Shown: piece by piece, positions 1 through 5,374 of the stretch | Position numbering within the stretch: the stretch's first letter is position 1 | Layout: each line of letters opens with the position of its first letter | Assembly (NCBI GenBank): GCA_015663065.1 | Contig: DQSX01000100.1 | Location: 1 to 10,156, forward strand | Direction of reading: 5' to 3' | Source of the DNA: Sulfurovum sp. | GTDB taxonomy: Bacteria > Campylobacterota > Campylobacteria > Campylobacterales > Sulfurovaceae | Length of the DNA: 10,156 nt | The notes under the pieces: generated by a model | The model's database searches: none | What the model was told of the DNA's origin: nothing | Seen by the model: only the letters and a program-made list of their open reading frames with translations | Program-made: the position numbers and the translations under genes

Positions 1-27
1 AGCACTTAAGAATATTATAAAATAAAT

Positions 28-48
28 TGTATATAATGGTAATATACA
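28..48 (+). promoter_or_regulatory. brnTA promoter (-10 box) inside an inverted-repeat operator candidate
   Basis: A consensus -10 hexamer TATAAT lies at 32-37, about 25 bases before the brnT start. I see no convincing -35 box, which is common in Campylobacterota. The -10 box is embedded in an inverted repeat: TGTATAT at 28-34 and ATATACA at 42-48, separated by seven bases. Type II toxin-antitoxin operons, BrnTA included, are normally repressed by their own antitoxin or complex binding such a site, so this is the likely autoregulatory operator. The repeat and hexamer are seen directly. The repressor role is inference. Confidence 0.55.
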
Positions 49-62
49 TTTAAGGAATTTGA

Positions 63-380
63 ATGAATATTGAGTGTTTAAACATTGAAAATATTGTTGG
101 CTTTGAGTGGGATGATGGCAATATTTATAAAAATGAGAAAAAACATGGACTTAAATGGCAATTGATTGAAGAGGTGTTCTTTAATGCTCCTCTTCTTTTA
201 TTGGAAGATGTAAAACACTCCAAGAATGAATGTCGATGTTTTGCTTTGGGGCAGACAGATGATGGCATAGAACTTTTCATTGTTTTTACAAAAAGAGTAG
301 ACAAAATAAGAGTTATATCTGCAAGACATATGAGTAAAAAAGAGAGGAGAGTTTATGAACAAAATAAAAAAGATTCCTGA
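63..380 (+). CDS. brnT: BrnT-family toxin (type II toxin-antitoxin ribonuclease)
   Basis: This 105-aa protein has the BrnT layout: an N-terminal FEWDDGN segment (residues 14-20), a nearby KHGLKW stretch (28-33), a central region rich in beta strands, and a C-terminal RVISARHMSKKERRVYE block (83-99). BrnT toxins have a RelE-like fold and cleave RNA, stopping translation under stress until BrnA is replenished. Length matches the family (about 90-105 aa). The ATG follows AAGGA at 52-56 with a six-base spacer. The antitoxin gene begins inside its last 26 bases. The order of toxin first and antitoxin second is typical of brnTA. The region is AT-rich (about 27-33% G+C), compatible with an acquired module. 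Family assignment is by motif pattern; activity is not shown. Confidence 0.85.
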   Translation: MNIECLNIENIVGFEWDDGNIYKNEKKHGLKWQLIEEVFFNAPLLLLEDVKHSKNECRCFALGQTDDGIELFIVFTKRVDKIRVISARHMSKKERRVYEQNKKDS

Positions 381-618
381 ATTTCAAAATGAGAGAGAAG
401 AGCGAGAGTTTTGGGAAGTTAATGATAGTGAAGAGTATATGGATTGGAGTAGAGCTAAAACTATTATATTTCCAAACCTAAAGAAAAGTACAAAGTCCAT
501 TTCACTAAGGCTTCCTGTCGATATGTTAGAGAAATTAAAGACTCAAGCCAATGCTTTGGATGTACCTTACCAATCGTATATAAAAATGCTTCTGCAAAAA
601 GAACTATCTACTTCCTAA
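355..618 (+). CDS. brnA: BrnA-type CopG/RHH antitoxin
   Basis: This 87-aa protein carries the signature of the CopG-like antitoxin family that pairs with BrnT. It has an N-terminal toxin-binding part with IPEF (7-10), EREFWE (16-21) and the YMDWSRAK block (28-35). These are followed by a ribbon-helix-helix DNA-binding domain: the strand SISLRLP at 48-54 and helices to about residue 82, including VPYQSYIKMLLQKEL. The start overlaps brnT by 26 bases in another frame. It is preceded by GAGGAG at 344-349 with a five-base spacer, so it can be translated independently as well as by coupling. It should neutralise BrnT and repress the operon through the inverted repeat at 28-48. The gene ends 20 bases from the convergent pgi stop. 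Confidence 0.85.
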   Translation: MNKIKKIPEFQNEREEREFWEVNDSEEYMDWSRAKTIIFPNLKKSTKSISLRLPVDMLEKLKTQANALDVPYQSYIKMLLQKELSTS

Positions 619-631
619 GTAGTTAAAAGCA

Positions 632-647
632 GGAGCAACTACGCTCC
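632..647. terminator. Possible weak bidirectional terminator between brnA and pgi
   Basis: GGAGC at 632-636 and GCTCC at 643-647 form a five-pair stem with a six-base loop across the pgi stop codon. An alternative overlapping pairing is GTAGTT (619-624) with AACTAC (637-642). On the minus strand the stem is followed by TGCTTTT, a short T-run, so it could end pgi transcripts. On the plus strand only a broken T tract follows. The stem is short, so this is a tentative call. Confidence 0.3.
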
Positions 648-1853
648 CAACTTCTTCTTCAAAATAATTTTACCAGCCTCAACGCCTGGTTGGTCGTAGG
701 TATTTACATCTATTAGTTCGCCTACTAAAGATGTTAGCACTTCGTAGTAAAATATGAGTGAGCCTATGTTTGCTTCTGTTACGCTTTTTATTGTGATGGT
801 GTCAAGAGGTATATCACCTGTTTCGTCTAGTGCTTCTACGACTGAGTCACATTGCATATTTATGAGTTCTGAAAAAGGTAAATTATTTAGAATATCTAGT
901 GCTTCCAAGTGTGGAAGTGTTATGTTTGGGATTGAAATGTTGTCATGAAAATCTTCAATTTTAATGAAGGTTACAGACTTGTCTCTGGTTCCTTCCATTA
1001 TGAGTTGCAAGAACGAGTGCTGGTCTTTTGGTCCTATGAGTCCAATGGGTGTAAGTCCTACATTAAAAGCAGAGTGTCTTTGGAATTTACCTAAACTTTC
1101 TCCCCAAAGTTGAACATACCATTCACAAAAATATTTTAAAGTTTCTGAGTATGCGAAGATACAGTTTATGTTATATTGCTTATGATTTTTTGCATAATAG
1201 ACAGCTTTTTTTAGAATAGTATCTTTTAAATAACCATCTTTAAAAAAACTGTCTTTTATAGTTTTTGCACCAGCCAAAAGTTCTTTTATGTCAATACCAC
1301 ACAGTGCCAAAGGTACTAAACCAACTGTCGAAAGTACTGAAAATCTTCCTCCTACATTATTTGGTAAATAAAGAACAGAAGCATCAATCTCTTTTGCATA
1401 AGCTTCTAGAGGTGAATTTGGATCGGTTATAAAAGTGTAAGCAGAAGAGTCATTTTGCAGTGAATATATGTATTTGTAAATTGAAAATGTTTCTACTGTA
1501 TTGCCAGATTTTGAGATGACTAAAAAGTGTGTTTTTTTAATGTCAAACTTACTAAGTAAAGTACTAATATTTATGGGATCAGTGCTTTCCAAAAAGTATA
1601 ATTTTCTTTTTAAAGATTTTACAGGTTTTATAAATTCATATATAGCTTTTGCACCTAAAGAACTGCCACCAATACCTATAACTGCAATAGTCTCAACACT
1701 TTGGGCTACAGTCTTGCAATACTCAAGTACAGGACTTATGTCTTGTTCAGGAAGAGCATAATAGCCAATGCTCTCCTGCTCTTTTTCTATAGCTTTAAAA
1801 GCAGAAGTTTGAACTTCCTTTGCATCTGATTTAAAGTAAAGTTTGTTTTTCAT
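639..1853 (-). CDS. pgi: Glucose-6-phosphate isomerase, short form
   Basis: Interconverts glucose 6-phosphate and fructose 6-phosphate in the cytoplasm. In an autotroph this mainly serves gluconeogenesis and sugar precursor supply. The 404-aa length fits the compact bacterial form rather than the roughly 550-aa E. coli form. Visible landmarks are the SIS-domain phosphate-binding loops GIGGSSLGAKA (60-70) and SKSGNTVET (114-122), the signature NVGGRFSVLS with Arg170, the catalytic Glu252 in WGESLGK, His279 in DQHSF, and the C-terminal signature YDQPGVEAGK with Lys395. All expected catalytic residues are present. The start overlaps the stop of the upstream phosphomannomutase gene (ATGA), and no strong ribosome binding site precedes it, so translational coupling is likely. 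G+C is about 32%, lower than galE or ccoI. Confidence 0.95.
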   Translation of the reverse strand: MKNKLYFKSDAKEVQTSAFKAIEKEQESIGYYALPEQDISPVLEYCKTVAQSVETIAVIGIGGSSLGAKAIYEFIKPVKSLKRKLYFLESTDPINISTLLSKFDIKKTHFLVISKSGNTVETFSIYKYIYSLQNDSSAYTFITDPNSPLEAYAKEIDASVLYLPNNVGGRFSVLSTVGLVPLALCGIDIKELLAGAKTIKDSFFKDGYLKDTILKKAVYYAKNHKQYNINCIFAYSETLKYFCEWYVQLWGESLGKFQRHSAFNVGLTPIGLIGPKDQHSFLQLIMEGTRDKSVTFIKIEDFHDNISIPNITLPHLEALDILNNLPFSELINMQCDSVVEALDETGDIPLDTITIKSVTEANIGSLIFYYEVLTSLVGELIDVNTYDQPGVEAGKIILKKKLGA

Positions 1854-3271
1854 AAAGAAACTTTCGCCGCTTTTATAAGTTCATTTACTTTTATTTCATA
1901 CTCTTTTGCTAAAGCTTCATCTGTAGATTCAAATCTAGTTACCAGAACAGGTGTTGTGTTAGAAGCTCGTACTAAACCCCAACCTTTTTCGAAATTAATT
2001 CTTACACCATCAACATCTATAATGTTTTTAATTTCTGGGAAATCAGAAGGAGGATTTTTTAGTAAAACTTTTACCTTGTCTATAATGGCAAATTTTTCTT
2101 CTTCGGTAGTTTCTACCTTTAACTCTTCTGTCGAATATACAAGAGGAAGAGCATCTATCTCAGCATCCAAATCTATGCCATCCTGAATGAGTTCCAGCAT
2201 TCTAAGTGTGGCATAAATGGCATCATCGTAGCCGAAGTAACGGTGTTTAAAGAAGATGTGTCCCGAGACTTCACAGGCTAAATCTGCATTGGTCTCTTTC
2301 ATTTTCACTTTTAAATTGGAGTGTCCGGTTTTGTACATAATGGCTTTGGCCCCACGACGTTCAAGTTCATCATACATCACCTGTGAACATTTGACTTCAC
2401 CGATGACGGTAGGATTTTTCATTTTCAGAGCATACAGCAGTGCCATCTGGTCACCTTTGATGTTATGTTTATGTGTGAGTACTGCAATACGGTCAGCATC
2501 TCCGTCATAAGCAAAAGCAATGTCACCCTCTTTCTCCAAAGCTGCTTTCACATCCACAAGGTTTTTTTCTTCTGAAGGGTCCGGGTGGTGGTTGGGGAAA
2601 GTACCGTCCGGTTCAAGGTAAAGACCTGTATAATCAAAATTGAGTGCATCGAAAATGTCTGTAATGACAGTATCGGCAACACCGTTACCTCCATCGATGA
2701 CTATTTTTTTAGGGAAGTTCTTCAGGTGGGAAAACTGTTCTGTCATGTAGCTGACATAGGGTGTTTTTACATCAATGTCTATCTTCTTGGTATTGTCAGG
2801 GATGACCTTGTCTTGATTGGCAATGATCTCATCACCCAGAGCATAAATATCGGAGCCAAAAAATGGAGATTTGTCTACCGTCATTTTAAAGCCATTGTAT
2901 TCAGAAGGGTTGTGTGAACCGGTGATCATTACCGATGCTGAAGGCATCGAGTGGGTAGTGGGTAGTGGGTAGTGGGTAGATGTTTTTGGATTTAAATCTT
3001 CGATTTTTTGATAGTTTGAAAAATAATTGACAGGAGTGGCGACCATGCCCATATCTAGGACAGTACAGCCTGCTTCGTTCAGCCCTGATGTGAGGTAATC
3101 TCTTAAAATGGGAGAGTGCGAACGTGCATCGTAACCGATGGAAACGACTTTGTCCCCACCTATTTTTTGACCCAGATAATAGCCTAAAAGTTTGACAGAG
3201 TGTTCATTGAGTTCTTTTTCGTAAATACCACGGATATCGTATTCTCTAAAAATTGATGATTTTATTGACAT
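1850..3271 (-). CDS. manB: Phosphomannomutase/phosphoglucomutase (alpha-D-phosphohexomutase family)
   Basis: Interconverts hexose 1- and 6-phosphates (mannose and/or glucose), feeding GDP-mannose or UDP-glucose synthesis for surface polysaccharide. All four family domains are visible in the 473 aa: the active-site serine loop TGSHNP (Ser119), the metal-binding loop DGDADR with Asp256, Asp258 and Asp260, the sugar-recognition loop CEVSGH (Glu334, Ser336), and the phosphate-binding RASNTTP (435-441). An AAGG ribosome binding site (3279-3282) lies seven bases before the ATG, behind an extended -10 promoter. pgi is coupled downstream by a 4-bp overlap. Odd features: residues about 98-108 are encoded by a heptanucleotide repeat just before the catalytic loop, and the last third of the gene is much more AT-rich than the rest. 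Substrate preference (manB, pgm or algC-like) cannot be settled from sequence alone. Confidence 0.92.
   Translation of the reverse strand: MSIKSSIFREYDIRGIYEKELNEHSVKLLGYYLGQKIGGDKVVSIGYDARSHSPILRDYLTSGLNEAGCTVLDMGMVATPVNYFSNYQKIEDLNPKTSTHYPLPTTHSMPSASVMITGSHNPSEYNGFKMTVDKSPFFGSDIYALGDEIIANQDKVIPDNTKKIDIDVKTPYVSYMTEQFSHLKNFPKKIVIDGGNGVADTVITDIFDALNFDYTGLYLEPDGTFPNHHPDPSEEKNLVDVKAALEKEGDIAFAYDGDADRIAVLTHKHNIKGDQMALLYALKMKNPTVIGEVKCSQVMYDELERRGAKAIMYKTGHSNLKVKMKETNADLACEVSGHIFFKHRYFGYDDAIYATLRMLELIQDGIDLDAEIDALPLVYSTEELKVETTEEEKFAIIDKVKVLLKNPPSDFPEIKNIIDVDGVRINFEKGWGLVRASNTTPVLVTRFESTDEALAKEYEIKVNELIKAAKVSL
2950..2979. repeat. Heptanucleotide tandem repeat inside the phosphomannomutase gene
   Basis: Four perfect copies of GTGGGTA (plus strand) run from 2951 to 2978, and the period extends one base on each side. 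The reading frame passes through the array, encoding residues around STHYPLPTTHS (98-108). Seven is not a multiple of three, so gain or loss of one unit would shift the frame before the catalytic Ser119, while a change of three units would preserve it. The left flank ATCGAGTG (2946-2953) also occurs at the heptamer array before murI. Confidence 0.9.
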
Positions 3272-3297
3272 TTAATCGCCTTAGTTATTTATTTGTC

Positions 3298-3311
3298 TAA
3301 TTATAGCAGAA
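3298..3311 (-). promoter_or_regulatory. Extended -10 promoter for manB-pgi
   Basis: On the minus strand TATAAT (3305 down to 3300) is preceded by TGC, giving an extended -10 element. The expected transcript start is near 3293, about 22 bases before the manB ATG. No recognisable -35 box is present, which an extended -10 can compensate for. The same TTCTGCTATRATTA context recurs upstream of the YfaZ-like gene at 5088-5101. Confidence 0.6.
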
Positions 3312-3348
3312 GAGGGTGCAGTAATATTTAACTTTTATAGGGGGTTTA

Positions 3349-3369
3349 CCTAAACAAGTTTAGGGTTCC
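3349..3369. repeat. Palindromic repeat, copy 1, at the 3' end of galE
   Basis: CCTAAAC at 3349-3355 and GTTTAGG at 3358-3364 form a perfect seven-pair palindrome around AA, followed by GTTCC. The element supplies the final galE codons (RNPKLV and the TAG stop, minus strand). A copy with 20 of 21 bases identical lies in opposite orientation at 4389-4409, just upstream of galE. In RNA it could fold into a hairpin that protects or ends the galE transcript, but no good T tract follows. Confidence 0.8.
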
Positions 3370-4375
3370 TGTATCCCTCTGGATTGTTACTTTGCCATCT
3401 CCAGGAGTCTTCACACATTTCATCGATGTTCTTTTTAGCTTCCCAGCCAAGTACCTCTTTTGCATAGCTTGGATCCGCATAACATTTGGCTATGTCTCCT
3501 GCACGTCTTGGAGCGATGCAGTAGGGTACTTCTTTACCGGAAGCTTTTTCAAAGGCTTTGACCATATCCAGTACAGAATACCCTGTCCCCGTTCCAAGGT
3601 TGATGGTCATCACTTTAGTGAAATCTTTGATCTTGTCTAAGGCTTTTACGTGACCGTCTGCCAGGTCCATGACATGAATGTAGTCACGCACTCCTGTACC
3701 GTCATGGGTATCGTAATCATCACCAAATACGCTTAGGCAGGAGAGTTTTCCTACAGCAGTCTGGGCAATGTATGGCATGAGATTGTTTGGGATGCCGTTA
3801 GGGTCTTCACCGATCGTTCCCGAGGCGTGTGCCCCTACAGGATTGAAATAACGAAGCAAAACGATCTTCCATTCATTGTCGGAAATGTAAAGATCTCTGA
3901 GTATCTCCTCAACAAAAAGTTTTGACCTTCCGTATGGGTTGGTGGCAGAGAGAGGAAAGTTTTCCAAAATAGGGGTTGTGTGCGGGTCACCGTACACGGT
4001 TGCAGAAGAAGAGAAGACAATGGATTTGCAGCCGTGTGCTGCCATGACTTCACAAAGTACTGCCGTGCCGTTGACATTGTTGTCATAATACTTTAAAGGT
4101 TTCTCCACAGATTCACCTACTGCTTTGAGTCCCGCAAAATGGATGACAGCATCAATACTGTGTGCTTCAAATACTTTATGAAGGTCATCTCTGTTTCTTA
4201 CATCTCCATCAATAGTGGTGATATCTTTTCCAACGATCTTTTCTACGCGTTTTAGCGCCTCTTTTGAAGCATTGCAAAAGTTGTCATAAACAACAACTTC
4301 ATAGCCGGCTTCAATGAGTAAAATAACAGTATGTGAACCAATATAGCCGGCACCACCGGTAATTAATACTTTCAT
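3350..4375 (-). CDS. galE: UDP-glucose 4-epimerase
   Basis: Interconverts UDP-glucose and UDP-galactose (some homologues also UDP-GlcNAc/UDP-GalNAc) with tightly bound NAD, supplying galactosyl units for surface glycans. This 341-aa extended short-chain dehydrogenase has the NAD-binding GGAGYIGSH (7-15), the catalytic Ser124 in SSSATVYG, the Tyr148/Lys152 pair in NPYGRSK, the YFNPVGAH substrate segment (176-183) and the RAGDIAKCYADP block (291-302). Length is normal. A strong AGAGGAG site (complement of 4381-4387) lies five bases before the ATG. The last residues, RNPKLV, come from a palindromic repeat rather than from a typical family C-terminus. Inverted repeat copies flank the gene on both sides. 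A possible -10 (TAAAAT, complement of 4427-4432) lies upstream, but read-through from the YfaZ-like gene is equally possible. Confidence 0.95.
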   Translation of the reverse strand: MKVLITGGAGYIGSHTVILLIEAGYEVVVYDNFCNASKEALKRVEKIVGKDITTIDGDVRNRDDLHKVFEAHSIDAVIHFAGLKAVGESVEKPLKYYDNNVNGTAVLCEVMAAHGCKSIVFSSSATVYGDPHTTPILENFPLSATNPYGRSKLFVEEILRDLYISDNEWKIVLLRYFNPVGAHASGTIGEDPNGIPNNLMPYIAQTAVGKLSCLSVFGDDYDTHDGTGVRDYIHVMDLADGHVKALDKIKDFTKVMTINLGTGTGYSVLDMVKAFEKASGKEVPYCIAPRRAGDIAKCYADPSYAKEVLGWEAKKNIDEMCEDSWRWQSNNPEGYRNPKLV

Positions 4376-4388
4376 CCGATCTCCTCTG

Positions 4389-4409
4389 GGAACCCTAAAC
4401 TTATTTAGG
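4389..4409. repeat. Palindromic repeat, copy 2, inverted, upstream of galE
   Basis: GGAACCCTAAACTT at 4389-4402 followed by ATTTAGG. This is the reverse complement of the element at 3349-3369 with one mismatch. It lies in the galE 5' leader, two bases from the ribosome binding site, so a hairpin here (CCTAAA at 4394-4399 with TTTAGG at 4404-4409) could influence galE translation or transcription. Confidence 0.8.
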
Positions 4410-4443
4410 AATAAATTTATTGAACTATTTTACCTTCATATTG

Positions 4444-4483
4444 CCTCAAACAAGTTTGAGGTTCCTACAAGTTTGAGGTTCCT
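4444..4483. repeat. Palindromic repeat copy 3 with a 17-bp tandem duplication
   Basis: CCTCAAAC at 4444-4451 and GTTTGAGG at 4454-4461 form an eight-pair palindrome around AA, followed by TTCCT. This is the same family as the galE-flanking elements. Its right part, 17 bases at 4450-4466, is duplicated perfectly in tandem at 4467-4483, giving a partial fourth copy. The block begins two bases beyond the stop codon of the YfaZ-like gene and may act as its 3' hairpin. With the inverted element at 4389-4409 it brackets 34 bases, a paired arrangement like REP/BIME units or a very small MITE. That interpretation is inference. Confidence 0.8.
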
Positions 4484-4485
4484 GT

Positions 4486-5061
4486 TTAGAAGCTAAGCTT
4501 CAAACCACCGTACCAACTGTCACTTAGTTCGTATTCACCTATAGGTTTTTTTTCAATGTCATAATCTGTATTGATATTTCTGTATCCGGCAAAGACATGA
4601 ATATTTGAAATGACTTCCATGTCTGCTTCTGCTCTAAATTCTGAATAGCTGTCTCCATCTAAAAAAGTCAGTACAGAAGGTGCATAAGCAAAACTTGCTA
4701 ACAATGAAGTGGTGGGGATGTCAGAGTCAAAAGGTAAAATGTATCTTACTTTACCCAAAAGTGGGAAAGCCATAAAGTCTTCTGAGAATGCTGCTTTGAA
4801 GCCAAAACCAAAAATGAGACCCGGTGCAGCTTCCAAAGCATTTTCACCACTCAGACCAATAGTAAAAAGATCATCATCTTCATTATGTAAGTATGCAGCA
4901 TCTACCAAATAAGAGGTACCGCCTTCGTAGCCGATGCTTGAGTTGAGGTTAAATGCCCCAAACAGTTCTACATCTTCTGAATTGATGTCCAATCCTATGC
5001 TGCTTTGTGCCTGTGAAAATGCGCTCATTAAAAGTGTAGAGAGTAAAATTTTTCTGATCAT
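4486..5061 (-). CDS. YfaZ-like outer-membrane beta-barrel protein
   Basis: This 191-aa precursor has an apparent Sec signal peptide: Arg3 and Lys4, a hydrophobic core, and AFSQA at 14-18 with likely cleavage after Ala18. The rest is alternating beta-strand sequence rich in Gly, Tyr and Phe, ending in LSF with a C-terminal Phe as expected for BAM-inserted barrels. The pattern of an initial glycine-rich strand, LHNEDDDLFTIGLS, PGLIFGFGFKAAF, SLLASFAYAPSVL and VFAGYRNIN resembles the YfaZ outer-membrane family, whose function is poorly known. A ribosome binding site AAGGAAG (complement of 5067-5073) precedes the ATG and sits in the loop of a small inverted repeat (GATAT/ATATC). It has its own promoter and is followed at once by palindromic repeats. 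Outer-membrane location is well supported; the exact family is moderately so. Confidence 0.75.
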   Translation of the reverse strand: MIRKILLSTLLMSAFSQAQSSIGLDINSEDVELFGAFNLNSSIGYEGGTSYLVDAAYLHNEDDDLFTIGLSGENALEAAPGLIFGFGFKAAFSEDFMAFPLLGKVRYILPFDSDIPTTSLLASFAYAPSVLTFLDGDSYSEFRAEADMEVISNIHVFAGYRNINTDYDIEKKPIGEYELSDSWYGGLKLSF

Positions 5062-5087
5062 GATATCTTCCTTGATATTTATTCATA

Positions 5088-5101
5088 TAATCATAGCAGA
5101 A
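5088..5101 (-). promoter_or_regulatory. Extended -10 promoter for the YfaZ-like gene
   Basis: On the minus strand TGCTATGAT (complement of 5090-5098) is an extended -10 element about 28 bases before the start codon, in a 14-base context that differs at one position from the manB promoter. No clear -35 box is seen. It lies in the short gap after ccoS, so the gene need not depend on read-through from ccoI-ccoS. Confidence 0.5.
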
Positions 5102-5128
5102 TATATTTTATGTCATTCTGAACTTTGC

Positions 5129-5374
5129 TTAATCCGGAGGCATATAGTTTTTTTCTTTCTCTTTGGCTTCTCTTTTTTTCTTTTGTTCCTCTTTTTTCTC
5201 CTGCATCATGGCAGCATCTCTCAACTCTTCTTCTCCGTCATAGCGTGCGGCATCGATAAATTTGGACTGATCATCAAATTGACCTGTCTTTACACCCCAA
5301 AGCAGGGCGATCAAACCCAAGGCCCCTAAAAAAGTAGAGACTGAGATCATTAAAATTACAATATTTTCAGACAT
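5129..5374 (-). CDS. ccoS: CcoS, cbb3-type cytochrome oxidase assembly protein
   Basis: Small inner-membrane protein needed for correct cofactor insertion into cbb3 oxidase. One membrane helix spans about residues 5-26 and is followed by the family hallmark WGVKTGQFDD (26-35). The start overlaps the 3' end of ccoI by 8 bases, and a clear AAGGAA site (complement of 5379-5384) lies four bases upstream. The ccoI-ccoS order is the standard arrangement. At 81 aa it is longer than many CcoS proteins, because residues about 58-76 form a Lys/Glu/Gln-rich, probably helical cytoplasmic tail ending in NYMPPD. The oxidase structural genes (ccoNOQP) are not in this window. Confidence 0.88.
   Translation of the reverse strand: MSENIVILMISVSTFLGALGLIALLWGVKTGQFDDQSKFIDAARYDGEEELRDAAMMQEKKEEQKKKREAKEKEKNYMPPD

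Noticed and set aside
63..618. A novel defence or conflict system at the left edge
   Set aside because: The two genes fit the known BrnT/BrnA toxin-antitoxin family, and no further accessory gene is visible within the window.
2585..2917. 110-codon open frame opposite the phosphomannomutase gene
   Set aside because: Overlaps the metal-binding and central domains of a clearly functional gene in another frame; no supporting motif.
4444..4483. CRISPR-like repeat
   Set aside because: Two adjacent 17-bp copies with no spacer and no cas genes; palindromic repeat family instead.
3350..4484. Insertion sequence carrying galE
   Set aside because: Inverted repeats are present, but there is no transposase and no visible target-site duplication; kept as a finding, not called a mobile element.
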